A stretch of DNA of 64,000 nt from Lamellibrachia columna (Eukaryota > Annelida > Polychaeta > Sabellida > Siboglinidae). Of this stretch, positions 1 to 15,200 are shown piece after piece. The stretch is taken from assembly GCA_963662155.1 (NCBI GenBank), contig OY759268.1:58536562-58600561 (forward strand), written 5' to 3'. The notes below the pieces were generated by a model. The model saw nothing but the letters and a program-made list of their open reading frames with translations. It was not told where the DNA came from and did no database searches. Within the stretch, counting starts at the first letter, position 1, and every line of letters starts with the position of its first letter. The translations under genes and the position numbers were made by a program.

Positions 1-799
1 CCAGTACAGGAAGGCATAGTAAAGAACTACAATACTTGTCTGCCAGTACAGGAAGGCATAGTAAAGAACTACAATACTTGTCTGCCAGTATAGGAAGGCA
101 TAGTAAAGAACTACAATACTTGTCTGCCAGTACAGGAAGGCATAGCAAAGAACTACAATACTTGTCTGCCAGTACAGGAAGGCATAGTAAAGAACTACAA
201 TACTTGTCTGCCAGTACAGGAAGGCATAGTAAAGAACTACAATACTTGTCTGCCAGTATAGGAAGGCATAGTAAAGAACTACAATACTTGTCTGCCAGTA
301 CAGGAAGGCATAGCAAAGAACTACAATACTTGTCTGCCAGTACAGGAAGGCATAGCAAAGAACTACAATACTTGTCTGCCAGTACAGGAAGGCATAGCAA
401 AGAACTACAATACTTGTCTGACAGTACAGGAAGGCATAGTAAAGAACTACAATACTTGCCTGCCAGTACAGGAAGGCATAGTAAAGAACTACAATATTGT
501 CTGCCAGTAAAGGAAGGCATAGAAAAGAACTACAATACTTGTCTGACAGTACAGGAAGGCATAGTAAAGAACTACAATACTTGCCTGCCAGTACAGGAAG
601 GCATAGTAAAGAACTACAATACTTGTCTGCCAGTACAGGAAGGCATAGTAAAGAACTACAATACTTGTCTGACAGAACAGGAAGGCATAGTAAAGAACTA
701 CAATACTTGCCTGCCAGTACAGGAAGGCATAGTAAAGAACTATAATACTTGCCTGCCAGTACAGGAAGGCATAGTAAAGAACTACAATACTTCTCTTCC

Positions 800-2762
800 A
801 GTACAGGAAGGCATAGCAAAGAACTACAATACTTGTCTGTCAGTACAGGAAGGCATAGTAAAGAACTACAATACTTGTCTGCCAGTACAGGAAGGCATAG
901 TAAAGAACTACAATACTTGTCTGCCAGTACAGGAAGGCATAGTAAAGAACTACAATACTTGTCTGACAGTACAGGAAGGCATAGTAAAGAACTACAATAC
1001 TTGCCTGCCAGTACAGGAAGGCATAGTAAAGAACTATAATACTTGTCTGCCAGTACAGGAAGGCATAGTAAAGAACTACAATACTTGCTGCCAGTAAAGG
1101 AAGGCATAGTAAAGAACTACAATACTTGCCTGCCAGTTCAGGAAGGCATAGTAAAGAACTACAATACTTGCTGCCAGTACAGGAAGGCATAGTAAAGAAC
1201 TACAATACTTGTCTGCCAGTACAGGAAGGCATAGTAAAGAACTACAATACTTGTCTGCCAGTATAGGAACGCATAGTAAAGAACTACAATACTTGTCTGC
1301 CAGTACAGGAAGGCATAGCAAAAAACTACAATACTTGTCTGCCAGTACAGGAAGGCATAGTAAAGAACTACAATACTTGTCTGCCAGTACAGGAAGGCAT
1401 AGTAAAGAACTACAATACTTGTCTGCCAGTATAGGAAGGCATAGTAAAGAACTACAATACTTGTCTGCCAGTACAGGAAGGCATAGCAAAGAACTACAAT
1501 ACTTGTCTGCCAGTACAGGAAGGCATAGCAAAGAACTACAATACTTGTCTGCCAGTAGAGGAAGGCATAGCAAAGAACTACAATACTTGCCTGCCAGTAC
1601 AGGAAGGCATAGTAAAGAACTACAATACTTGCCTGCCAGTACAGGAAGGCATAGTAAAGAACTATAATACTTGTCTGCCAGTACAGGAAGGCACAGTAAA
1701 GAACTACAATACTTGTCTGCCAGTACAGGAAGGCATAGCAAAGAACTACAATACTTGTCTGTCAGTACAGGAAGGCATAGTAAAGAACTACAATACTTGT
1801 CTGCCAGTACAGGAAGGCATAGTAAAGAACTACAATACTTGTCTGCCAGTACAGGAAGGCATAGTAAAGAACTACAATACTTGTCTGACAGTACAGGAAG
1901 GCATAGTAAAGAACTACAATACTTGCCTGCCAGTACAGGAAGGCATAGTAAAGAACTATAATACTTGTCTGCCAGTACAGGAAGGCATAGTAAAGAACTA
2001 CAATACTTGCTGCCAGTAAAGGAAGGCATAGTAAAGAACTACAATACATGCCTGCCAGTTCAGGAAGGCATAGTAAAGAACTACAATACTTGCTGCCAGT
2101 ACAGGAAGGCATAGTAAAGAACTACAATACTTGTCTGCCAGTACAGGAAGGCATAGTAAAGAACTACAATACTTGTCTGCCAGTATAGGAACGCATAGTA
2201 AAGAACTACAATACTTGTCTGCCAGTACAGGAAGGCATAGCAAAAAACTACAATACTTGTCTGCCAGTACAGGAAGGCATAGTAAAGAACTACAATACTT
2301 GTCTGCCAGTACAGGAAGGCATAGTAAAGAACTACAATACTTGTCTGCCAGTATAGGAAGGCATAGTAAAGAACTACAATACTTGTCTGCCAGTACAGGA
2401 AGGCATAGCAAAGAACTACAATACTTGTCTGCCAGTACAGGAAGGCATAGCAAAGAACTACAATACTTGTCTGCCAGTAGAGGAAGGCATAGCAAAGAAC
2501 TACAATACTTGCCTGCCAGTACAGGAAGGCATAGTAAAGAACTACAATACTTGACTGCCAGTACAGGAAGGCATAGTAAAGAACTATAATACTTGTCTGC
2601 CAGTACAGGAAGGCACAGTAAAGAACTACAATACTTGTCTGCCAGTACAGGAAGGCATAGCAAAGAACTACAATACTTGTCTGTCAGTACAGGAAGGCAT
2701 AGTAAAGACCTACAATACTTGTCTGCCAGTACAGGAAGGCATAGTAAAGAACTACAATACTT
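800..2762. repeat. 922-bp higher-order repeat, two copies in the 42-bp satellite
   Basis: Positions about 800-1,840 recur at a shift of +922 (about 1,722-2,762), including the paired 41-bp marker units at about 1,090-1,180 and 2,010-2,105. 922 equals 22 monomers with two of 41 bp. The copies differ by few bases, for example AATACTTG versus AATACATG after the marker near 2,045. They diverge after about 2,762. Boundaries are approximate. Confidence 0.85.
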
Positions 2763-2839
2763 GCCTGCCAGTTCAGGAAGGCATAGTAAAGAACTACAAT
2801 ACTTGTCTGCCAGTACAGGAAGGCATAGTAAAGAACTAC

Positions 2840-5800
2840 AATACTTGTCTGCCAGTTCAGGTAGGCATAGTAAAGAACTACAATACTTGTCTGTCAGTAC
2901 AGGAAGGCATAGCAAAGAACTACAATACTTGTATGTTAGTACAGGAAGGCATAGCAAAGAATTACAATACTTGTCTGCCAGTACAGGAAGGCATAGCAAA
3001 GAACTACAATACTTGTCTGCCAGTACAGGAAGGCATAGCAAAGAACTACAATACTTGTCTGCCAGTACAGGAAGGCATAGTAAAGAACTACAATACTTGT
3101 CTGCCAGTACAGCTAGGCATAGCAAAGTACTACAATACTTGTCTGCCAGTACAGGAAGGCATAGCAAAGAACTACAATACTTGCCTGCCAGTTCAGGAAG
3201 GCATAGTAAAGAACTACAATACTTGCCTGCCAGTACAGGAAGGCATAGTAAAGAACTACAATACTTGCTGCCAGTAAAGGAAGGCATAGTAAAGAACTAC
3301 AATACTTGCCTGCCAGTACAGGAAGGCATAGCAAAGAACTATAATACTTGTCTGCCAGTACAGGAAGGCATAGTAAAGAACTACAATACTTGCTGCCAGT
3401 AAAGGAAGGCATAGTAAAGAACTACAATACTTGCCTGCCAGTTCAGGAAGGCATAGTAAAGAACTACAATACTTGCTACCAGTACAGGAAGGCATAGTAA
3501 AGAACTACAATACTTGTCTGCCAGTACAGGAAGGCATAGTAAAGAACTACAATACTTGTCTGCCAGTATAGGAAGGCATAGTAAAGAACTACAATACTTG
3601 TCTGCCAGTACAGGAAGGCATAGCAAAGAACTACAATACTTGTCTGCCAGTACAGGAAGGCATAGCTAAGAACTACAATACTTGTCTGCCAGTAGAGGAA
3701 GGCATAGCAAAGAACTACAATACTTGTCTGACAGTACAGGAAGGCATAGTAAAGAACTACAATACTTGCCTGCCAGTACAGGAAGGCATAGTAAAGAACT
3801 ACAATACTTGTCTGCCAGTACAGGAAGGCATAGTAAAGAACTACAATACTTGTCTGACAGTACAGGAAGGCATAGTAAAGAACTACAATACTTGCCTGCC
3901 AGTACAGGAAGGCATAGTAAAGAACTATAATACTTGTCTGCCAGTACAGGAAGGCATAGTAAAGAACTACAATACTTGTTGCCAGTAAAGGAAGGCATAG
4001 TAAAGAACTACAATACTTGCCTGCCAGTTCAGGAAGGCATAGTAAAGAACTACAATACTTGCTGCCAGTACAGGAAGGCATAGTAAAGAACTACAATACT
4101 TGTCTGCCAGTACAGGAAGGCATAGTAAAGAACTACAATACTTGTCTGCCAGTATAGGAAGGCATAGTAAAGAACTACAATACTTGTCTGCCAGTACAGG
4201 AAGGCATAGCAAAGAACTACAATACTTGTCTGCCAGTACAGGAAGGCATAGTAAAGAACTACAATACTTGTCTGCCAGTACAGGAAGGCATAGTAAAGAA
4301 CTACAATACTTGTCTGCCAGTATAGGAAGGCATAGTAAAGAACTACAATACTTGTCTGCCAGTAAAGGAAGGCATAGCAAAGAACTACAATACTTGTCTG
4401 CCAGTACAGGAAGGCATAGCAAAGAACTACAATACTTGTCTGCCAGTACAGGAAGGCATAGTAAAGAACTACAATACTTGCCTGCCAGTACAGGAAGGCA
4501 TAGTAAAGAACTACAATACTTGTCTGCCAGTACAGGAAGGCATAGTAAAGAACTACAATGCTTGTCTGACAGTACAGGAAGGCATAGTAAAGAACTACAA
4601 TACTTGCCAGCCAGTACAGGAAGGCATAGTAAAGAACTATAATACTTGTCTGCCAGTACAGGAAGGAACAGTAAAGAACTACAATACTTGTCTGCCAGTA
4701 CAGGAAGGCATAGCAAAGAACTACAATACTTGTCTGTCAGTACAGGAAGGCATAGTAAAGAACTACAATACTTGTCTGCCAGTACAGTAAGGCATAGTAA
4801 AGAACTATAATACTTGTCTGCCAGTACAGGAAGGCATAGTAAAGAACTACAATACTTGTCTGACAGTACAGGTAGGCATAGTAAAGAACTACAATACTTG
4901 TCTGCCAGTACAGGAAGGCATAGTAAAGAACTACAATACTTGTCTGCCAGTACAGGAAGGCATAGTAAAGAACTACAATACTTGTCTGACAGTAAAGGAA
5001 GGCATAGTAAAGAACTACAATACTTGCCTGCCAGTACAGGAAGGCATAGTAAAGAACTACAATACTTGTCTGCCAGTACAGGAAGGCATAGTAAAGAACT
5101 ACAATACTTGTCTGACAGTACAGGAAGGCATAGTAAAGAACTACAATACTTGCCTGCCAGTACAGGAAGGCATAGTAAAGAACTATAATACTTGTCTGCC
5201 AGTACAGGAAGGCATAGTAAAGAACTACAATACTTGTCTGGCAGTACAGGAAGGCATAGTAAAGAACTACAATACTTGCCTGCCAGTACAGGAAGGCATA
5301 GTAAAGAACCATAATATTTGCCTGCCAGTAAAGGAAGGCATAGTAAAGAACTACAATACTTGCTGCCAGTAAAGGAAGGCATAGTAAAGAACTACAATAC
5401 TTGCCTGCCAGTTCAGGAAGGCATAGTAAAGAACTACAATACTTGTCTGACAGTACAGGAAGGCATAGTAAAGAACTACAATACTTGCCTGCCAGTACAG
5501 GAAGGCATAGTAAAGAACTATAATACTTGTCTGCCAGTACAGGAAGGCACAGTAAAGAACTACAATACTTGTCTGCCAGTACAGGAAGGCATAGCAAAGA
5601 ACTACAATACTTGTCTGTCAGTACAGGAAGGCATAGTAAAGAACTACAATACTTGTCTGCCAGTACAGTAAGGCATAGTAAAGAACTATAATACTTGTCT
5701 GCCAGTACAGGAAGGCATAGTAAAGAACTACAATACTTGTCTGCCAGTTCAGGAAGGCATAGTAAAGAACTACAATACTTGTCTGTCAGTACAGGAAGGC

Positions 5801-6550
5801 ATAGCAAAGAACTACAATACTTGTCTGTTAGTACAGGAAGGCATAGCAAAGAATTACAATACTTGTCTGCCAGTACAGGAAGGCATAGCCAAGAACTACA
5901 ATACTTGTCTGCCAGTACAGGAAGGCATAGCAAAGAACTACAATACTTGTCTGCCAGTACAGGAAGGCATAGTAAAGAACTACAATACTTGTCTGCCAGT
6001 ACAGCTAGGCATAGCAAAGTACTACAATACTTGTCTGCCAGTACAGGAAGGCATAGCAAAGAACTACAATACTTGCCTGCCAGTTCAGGAAGGCATAGTA
6101 AAGAACTACAATACTTGCCTGCCAGTACAGGAAGGCATAGTAAAGAACTACAATACTTGCTGCCAGTAAAGGAAGGCATAGTAAAGAACTACAATACTTG
6201 CCTGCCAGTACAGGAAGGCATAGCAAAGAACTATAATACTTGTCTGCCAGTACAGGAAGGCATAGTAAAGAACTACAATACTTGCTGCCAGTAAAGGAAG
6301 GCATAGTAAAGAACTACAATACTTGCCTGCCAGTTCAGGAAGGCATAGTAAAGAACTACAATACTTGCTGCCAGTACAGGAAGGCATAGTAAAGAACTAC
6401 AATACTTGTCTGCCAGTACAGGAAGGCATAGTAAAGAACTACAATACTTGTCTGCCAGTATAGGAAGGCATAGTAAAGAACTACAATACTTGTCTGCCAG
6501 TACAGGAAGGCATAGCAAAGAACTACAATACTTGTCTGCCAGTACAGGAA
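2840..6550. repeat. 2,892-bp spaced duplication within the 42-bp satellite
   Basis: The stretch about 2,840-3,660 recurs at about 5,730-6,550. It shares rare variants such as AGCTAGGCATAGCAAAGTAC (3,111 and 6,003) and two markers 125 bp apart (ATG complements at 3,287/3,412 and 6,179/6,304). The shift of 2,892 equals 69 monomers with six of 41 bp. The DNA between the copies (3.66-5.73 kb) has its own variant order. Confidence 0.8.
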
Positions 6551-7799
6551 GGCATAGCAAAGAACTACAATACTTGTCTGCCAGTACAGGAAGGCATAGC
6601 AAAGAACTACAATACTTGTCTGACAGTACAGGAAGGCATAGTATAGAACTACAATACTTGCCTGCCAGTACAGGAAGGCATAGTAAAGAACTACAATACT
6701 TGTCTGCCAGTACAGGAAGGCATAGTAAAGAACTACAATACTTGTCTGCCAGTACAGGAAGGCATAGTAAAGAACTACAATACTTGTCTGTCAGTATAGG
6801 AAGGCATAGTAAAGAACTACAATACTTGTCTGCCAGTACAGGAAGGCATAGCAAAGAACTACAATACTTGTCTGCCAGTACAGGAAGGCATAGCAAAGAA
6901 CTACAATACTTGTCTGCCAGTACAGGAAGGCATAGCAAAGAACTACAATACTTGTCTGACAGTACAGGAAGGCATAGTAAAGAACTACAATACTTGCCTG
7001 CCAGTACAGGAAGGCATAGTAAAGAACTACAATACTTGTCTGCCAGTACAGGAAGGCATAGTAAAGAACTACAATACTTGTCTGACAGTACAGGAAGGCA
7101 TAGTAAAGAACTACAATACTTGCCTGCCAGTACAGGAAGGCATAGTAAAGAACTATAATACTTGTCTGCCAGTACAGGAAGGCACAGTAAAGAACTACAA
7201 TACTTGTCTGCCAGTACAGGAAGGCAGAGCAAAGAACTACAATACTTGTCTGTCAGTACAGGAAGGCATAGTAAAGAACTACAATACTTGTCTGCCAGTA
7301 CAGTAAGGCATAGTAAAGAACTATAATACTTGTCTGCCAGTACAGGAAGGCATAGTAAAGAACTACAATACTTGTCTGACAGTACAGGAAGGCATAGTAA
7401 AGAACTACAATACTTGTCTGCCAGTACAGGAAGGCATAGTAAAGAACTACAATACTTGTCTGCCAGTACAGGAAGGCATAGTAAAGAACTACAATACTTG
7501 TCTGCCAGTACAGGAAGGCACAGTAAAGAACTACAATACTTGTCTGCCAGTATAGGAAGGCATAGTAAAGAACTACAATACTTGTCTGCCAGTACAGGAA
7601 GGCATAGCAAAGAACTACAATACTTGTCTGCCAGTACAGGAAGGCATAGCAAAGAACTACAATACTTGTCTGCCAGTACAGGAAGGCATAGCAAAGAACT
7701 ACAATACTTGTCTGACAGTACAGGAAGGCATAGTAAAGAACTACAATACTTGCCTGCCAGTTCAGGAAGGCATAGTATAGAACTATAATACTTGTCTGC

Positions 7800-10480
7800 C
7801 AGTACAGGAAGGCATAGTAAAGAACTACAATACTTGTCTGCCAGTACAGGAAGGCATAGCAAAGAACTACAATACTTGTCTGTCAGTACAGGAAGGCATA
7901 GTAAAGAACTACAATACTTGTCTGCCAGTACAGTAAGGCATAGTAAAGAACTATAATACTTGTCTGCCAGTACAGGAAGGCATAGTAAAGAACTACAATA
8001 CTTGTCTGCCAGTACAGGAAGGCATAGTAAAGAACTACAATACTTGTCTGACAGTACAGGAAGGCATAGTAAAGAACTACAATACTTTTCTGCCAGTATA
8101 GGAAGGCATAGTAAAGAACTACAATACTTGTCTGCCAGTACAGGAAGGCATAGCAAAGAACTACAATACTTGTCTGCCAGTACAGGAAGGCATAGCAAAG
8201 AACTACAATACTTGTCTGCCAGTACAGGAAGGCATAGCAAAGAACTACAATACTTGTCTGACAGTACAGGAAGGCATAGTAAAGAACTACAATACTTGCC
8301 TGCCAGTACAGGAAAGCATAGTAAAGAACTACAATACTTGTCTGCCAGTACAGGAAGGCATAGTAAAGAACTACAATACTTGTCTGACAGTACAGGAAGG
8401 TATAGTAAAGAACTACAATACTTGCCTGCCAGTACAGGAAGGCATAGTAAAGAACTATAATACTTGTCTGCCAGTACAGGAAGGCACAGTAAAGAACTAC
8501 AATACTTGTCTGCCAGTACAGGAAGGCATAGCAAAGAACTACAATACTTGTCTGTCAGTACAGTAAGGCATAGTAAAGAACTATAATACTTGTCTGCCAG
8601 TACAGGAAGGCATAGTAAAGAACTACAATACTTGTCTGACAGTACAGGAAGGCATAGTAAAGAACTACAATACTTGTCTGCCAGTACAGGAAGGCATAGT
8701 AAAGAACTACAATACTTGTCTGCCAGTACAGGAAGGCATAGTAAAGAACTGCAATACTTGTCTGACAGTACAGGAAGGCATAGTAAAGAACTACAATACT
8801 TGCCTGCCAGTACAGGAAGGCATAGTATAGAACTATAATACTTGTCTGCCAGTACAGGAAGGCATAGTAAAGAACTACAATACTTGTCTGCCAGTACAGG
8901 AAGGCATAGCAAAGAACTACAATACTTGTCTGTCAGTACAGGAAGGCATAGTAAAGAACTACAATACTTGTCTGCCAGTACAGTAAGGCATAGTAAAGAA
9001 CTATAATACTTGTCTGCCAGTACAGGAAGGCATAGTAAAGAACTACAATACTTGTCTGCCAGTACAGGAAGGCATAGTAAAGAACTACAATACTTGTCTG
9101 ACAGTACAGGAAGGCATAGTAAAGAACTACAATACTTGTCTGCCAGAATAGGAAGGCATAGTAAAGAACTACAATACTTGTCTGCCAGTACAGGAAGGCA
9201 TAGCAAAGAACTACAATACTTGTCTGCCAGTACAGGAAGGCATAGCAAAGAACTACAATACTTGTCTGCCAGTACAGGAAGGCATAGCAAAGAACTACAA
9301 TACTTGTCTGACAGTACAGGAAGGCATAGTAAAGAACTACAATACTTGCCTGCCAGTACAGGAAAGCATAGTAAAGAACTACAATACTTGTCTGCCAGTA
9401 CAGGAAGGCATAGTAAAGAACTACAATACTTGTCTGACAGTACAGGAAGGTATAGTAAAGAACTACAATACTTGCCTGCCAGTACAGGAAGGCATAGTAA
9501 AGAACTATAATACTTGTCTGCCAGTACAGGAAGGCACAGTAAAGAACTACAATACTTGTCTGCCAGTATAGGAAGGCATAGTAAAGAACTACAATACTTG
9601 TCTGCCAGTACAGGAAGGCATAGCAAAGAACTACAATACTTGTCTGCCAGTACAGGAAGGCATAGCAAAGAACTACAATACTTGTCTGCCAGTACAGGAA
9701 GGCATAGCAAAGAACTACAATACTTGTCTGACAGTACAGGAAGGCATAGTAAAGAACTACAATACTTGCCTGCCAGTTCAGGAAGGCATAGTATAGAACT
9801 ATAATACTTGTCTGCCAGTACAGGAAGGCATAGTAAAGAACTACAATACTTGTCTGCCAGTACAGGAAGGCATAGCAAAGAACTACAATACTTGTCTGTC
9901 AGTACAGGAAGGCATAGTAAAGAACTACAATACTTGTCTGCCAGTACAGTAAGGCATAGTAAAGAACTATAATACTTGTCTGCCAGTACAGGAAGGCATA
10001 GTAAAGAACTACAATACTTGTCTGCCAGTACAGGAAGGCATAGTAAAGAACTACAATACTTGTCTGACAGTACAGGAAGGCATAGTAAAGAACTACAATA
10101 CTTTTCTGCCAGTATAGGAAGGCATAGTAAAGAACTACAATACTTGTCTGCCAGTACAGGAAGGCATAGCAAAGAACTACAATACTTGTCTGCCAGTACA
10201 GGAAGGCATAGCAAAGAACTACAATACTTGTCTGCCAGTACAGGAAGGCATAGCAAAGAACTACAATACTTGTCTGACAGTACAGGAAGGCATAGTAAAG
10301 AACTACAATACTTGCCTGCCAGTACAGGAAAGCATAGTAAAGAACTACAATACTTGTCTGCCAGTACAGGAAGGCATAGTAAAGAACTACAATACTTGTC
10401 TGACAGTACAGGAAGGTATAGTAAAGAACTACAATACTTGCCTGCCAGTACAGGAAGGCATAGTAAAGAACTATAATACT
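7800..10480. repeat. About 1-kb higher-order repeat, three copies (shifts 1,050 and 966)
   Basis: Three consecutive blocks share the same order of variant monomers: about 7,800-8,460, 8,850-9,510 and 9,816-10,476. The order includes a CTTTTCTG or CAGAATAGG monomer, a GGAAAGCAT monomer and a GGTATAGT monomer. The shifts are 1,050 (25 monomers) and 966 (23 monomers), so two monomers were lost or gained between steps. No 41-bp marker unit lies inside, so the minus-strand frame stays open throughout. Confidence 0.85.
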
Positions 10481-12299
10481 TGTCTGCCAGTACAGGAAGG
10501 CACAGTAAAGAACTACAATACTTGTCTGCCAGTACAGGAAGGCATAGCAAAGAACTACAATACTTGTCTGTCAGTACAGGAAGGCATAGTAAAGAACTAC
10601 AATACTTGTCTGCCAGTACAGAAAGGCATAGTAAAGAACTATAATACTTGTCTGCCAGTACAGGAAGGCATAGTAAAGAACTACAATACTTGTCTGACAG
10701 TACAGGATGGCATAGTAAAGAACTACAATACTTGTCTGCCAGTACAGGAAGGCATAGTAAAGAACTACAATACTTGTCTGCCAGTACAGGAAGGCATAGT
10801 AAAGAACTACAATACTTGTCTGACAGTACAGGAAGGCATAGTAAAGAACTACAATACTTGCCTGCCAGTACAGGAAGGCATAGTAAAGAACTACAATACT
10901 TGTCTGCCAGTACAGGAAGGCATAGTAAAGAACTACAATACTTGTCTGACAGTACAGGAAGGCATAGTAAAGAACTACAATACTTGCCTTCCAGTACAGG
11001 AAGGCATAGTAAAGAACTACAATACTTGTCTGACAGTACAGGAAGGCATAGTAAAGAACTACAATACTTGTCTGCCAGTACAGGAAGGCATAGTAAAGAA
11101 CTACAATACTTGCTGCCAGTAAAGGAAGGCATAGTAAAGAACTACAATACTTGCCTGCCAGTTCAGGAAGGCATAGTAAAGAACTACAATACTTGCTGCC
11201 AGTACAGGAAGGCATAGTAAAGAACTACAATACTTGACTGCCAGTACAGGAAGGCATAGTAAAGAACTACAATACTTGTCTGCCAGTATAGGAAGGCATA
11301 ATAAAGAACTACAATACTTGTCTGCCAGTATAGGAAGGCATAGTAAAGAACTACAATACTTGTCTGCCAGTACAGGAAGGCATAGTAAAGAACTACAATA
11401 CTTGTCTGACAGTACAGGAAGGCATAGTAAAGAACTACAATACTTGCCTGCCAGTACAGGAAGGCATAGTAAAGAACTATAATACTTGTCTGCCAGTACA
11501 GGAAGGCATAGTAAAGAACTACAATACTTGCTGCCAGTAAAGGAAGGCATAGTAAAGAACTACAATACTTGCCTGCCAGTTCAGGAAGGCATAGTAAAGA
11601 ACTACAATACTTGCTGCCAGTACAGGAAGGCATAGTAAAGAACTACAATACTTGTATGCCAGTACAGGAAGGCATAGTAAAGAACTACAATACTTGTCTG
11701 CCAGTATAGGAAGGCATAATAAAGAACTACAATACTTGTCTGCCAGTACAGGAAGGCATAGCAAAGAACTACAATACTTGTCTGCCAGTACAGGAAGGCA
11801 TAGTAAAGAACTACAATACTTGTCTGCCAGTACAGGAAGGCATAGTAAAGAACTACAATACTTGTCTGCCAGTATAGGAAGGCATAGTAAAGAACTACAA
11901 TACTTGTCTGCCAGTACAGGAAGGCATAGCAAAGAACTACAATACTTGTCTGCCAGTACAGGAAGGCATAGCAAAGAACTACAATACTTGTCTGCCAGTA
12001 CAGGAAGGCATAGCAAAGAACTACAATACTTTTCTGACAGTACAGGAAGGCATAGTAAAGAACTACAATACTTGCCTGCCAGTACAGGAAGGCATAGTAA
12101 AGAACTACAATACTTGTCTGCCAGTACAGGAAGGCATAGTAAAAAACTACAATACTTGTCTGACAGAACAGGAAGGCATAGTAAAGAACTACAATACTTG
12201 CCTGCCAGTACAGGAAGGCATAGTAAAGAACTATAATACTTGTCTGCCAGTACAGGAAGGCATAGTAAAGAACTACAATACTTGTCTGCCAGTACAGGA

Positions 12300-15200
12300 A
12301 GGCATAGCAAAGAACTACAATACTTATCTGTCAGTACAGGAAGGAATAGTAAAGAACTACAATACTTGTCTGCCAGTACAGTAAGGCATAGTAAAGAACT
12401 ATAATACTTGTCTGCCAGTACAGGAAGGCATAGTAAAGAACTACAATACTTGTCTGACAGTACAGGAAGGCATAGTAAAGAACTACAATACTTGTCTGCC
12501 AGTACAGGAAGGCATAGTAAAGAACTACAATACTTGTCTGCCAGTATAGGAAGGCATAGTAAAGAACTACAATACTTGTCTGCCAGTACAGGAAGGCATA
12601 GCAAAGAACTACAATACTTGTCTGCCAGTACAGGAAGGCATAGCAAAGAACTACAATACTTGTCTGCCAGTACAGGAAGGCATAGCAAAGAACTACAATA
12701 CTTGTCTGACAGCACAGGAAGGCATAGTAAAGAACTACAATACTTGCCTGCCAGTACAGGAAGGCATAGTAAAGAACTACAATACTTGTCTGCCAGTACA
12801 GGAAGGCATAGTAAAGAACTACAATACTTGTCTGACAGTACAGGAAGGCATAGTAAAGAACTACAATACTTGCCTGCCAGTACAGGAAGGCATAGTATAG
12901 AACTATAATACTTGTCTGCCAGTACAGGAAGGCATAGTAAAGAACTACAATACTTGTCTGCCAGTACAGGAAGGCATAGCAAAGAACTACAATACTTGTC
13001 TGTCAGTACAGGAAGGCATAGTAAAGAACTACAATACTTGTCTGCCAGTACAGTAAGGCATAGTAAAGAACTATAATACTTGTCTGCCAGTACAGGAAGG
13101 CATAGTAAAGAACTACAATACTTGTCTGCCAGTACAGGAAGGCATAGCAAAGAACTACAATACTTGTCTGCCAGTACAGGAAGGCATAGCAAAGAACTAC
13201 AATACTTGTCTGACAGTACAGGAAGGCATAGTAAAGAACTACAATACTTGCCTGCCAGTACAGGAAGGCATAGTAAAGAACTACAATACTTGTCTGCCAG
13301 TACAGGAAGGCATAGTAAAGAACTACAATACTTGTCTGACAGTACAGGAAGGCATAGTAAAGAACTACAATACTTGCCTGCCAGTACAGGAAGGCATAGT
13401 ATATAACTATAATACTTGTCTGCCAGTACAGGAAGGCATAGTAAAGAACTACAATACTTGTCTGCCAGTACAGGAAGGCATAGCAAAGAACTACAATACT
13501 TGTCTGTCAGTACAGGAAGGCATAGTAAAGAACTACAATACTTGTCTGCCAGTACAGTAAGGCATAGTAAAGAACTATAATACTTGTCTGCCAGTACAGG
13601 AAGGCATAGTAAAGAACTACAATACTTGTCTGCCAGTACAGGAAGGCATAGTAAAGAACTACAATACTTGTCTGACAGTACAGGAAGGCATAGTAAAGAA
13701 CTACAATACTTGCCTGCCAGTACAGGAAGGCATAGTAAAGAACTATAATACTTGTCTGCCAGTAGAGGAAGGCATAGCAAAGAACTACAATACTTGTCTG
13801 ACAGTACAGGAAGGCATAGTAAAGAACTACAATACTTGCCTGCCAGTACAGGAAGGCATAGTAAAGAACTACAACACTTGTATGCCAGTACAGGAAGGCA
13901 TAGTAAAGAACTACAATACTTGTCTGCCAGTACAGGAAGGCATAGTAAAGAACTACAATACTTGTCTGCCAGTTCAGGAAGGCATAGTAAAGAACTACAA
14001 TACTTGTCTGTCAGTACAGGAAGGCATAGCAAAGAACTAAAATACTTGTCTGTTAGTACAGGAAGGCATAGCAAAGAATTACAATACTTGTCTGCCAGTA
14101 CAGGAAGGCATAGCAAAGAACTACAATACTTGTCTGCCAGTACAGGAAGGCATAGCAAAGAACTACAATACTTGTCTGCCAGTACAGGAAGGCATAGTAA
14201 AGAACTACAATACTTGTCTGCCAGTACAGCTAGGCATAGCAAAGTACTACAATACTTGTCTGCCAGTACAGGAAGGCATAGCAAAGAACTACAATACTTG
14301 CCTGCCAGTACAGGAAGGCATAGTAAAGAACTATAATACTTGTCTGCCAGTACAGGAAGGCACAGTAAAGAACTACAATACTTGTCTGCCAGTACAGGAA
14401 GGCATAGCAAAGAACTACAATACTTGTCTGTCAGTACAGGAAGGCATAGTAAAGAACTACAATACTTGTCTGCCAGTACAGTAATGCATAGAAAAGAACT
14501 ATAATACTTGTCTGCCAGTACAGGAAGGCATAGTAAAGAACTACAATACTTGTCTGCCAGTACAGTAAGGCATAGTAAAGAACTATAATACTTGTCTGCC
14601 AGTACAGGAAGGCATAGTAAAGAACTACAATACTTGTCTGCCAGTACAGGAAGGCATAGTAAAGAACTACAATACTTGTCTGACAGTACAGGAAGGCATA
14701 GTAAAGAACTACAATACTTGCCTGCCAGTACAGGAAGGCATAGTAAAGGACTATAATACTTGTCTGCCAGTACAGGAAGGCATAGCAAAGAACTAAAATA
14801 CTTGTCTGACAGTACAGGAAGGCATAGTAAAGAACTACAATACTTGCCTGCCAGTACAGGAAGGCATAGTAAAGAACTACAACACTTGTATGCCAGTACA
14901 GGAAGGCATAGTAAAGAACTACAATACTTGTCTGCCAGTACAGGAAGGCATAGTAAAGAACTACAATACTTGTCTGCCAGTTCAGGAAGGCATAGTAAAG
15001 AACTACAATACTTGTCTGTCAGTACAGGAAGGCATAGCAAAGAACTAAAATACTTGTCTGTTAGTACAGGAAGGCATAGCAAAGAATTACAATACTTGTC
15101 TGCCAGTACAGGAAGGCATAGCAAAGAACTACAATACTTGTCTGCCAGTACAGGAAGGCATAGCAAAGAACTACAATACTTGTCTGCCAGTACAGGAAGG

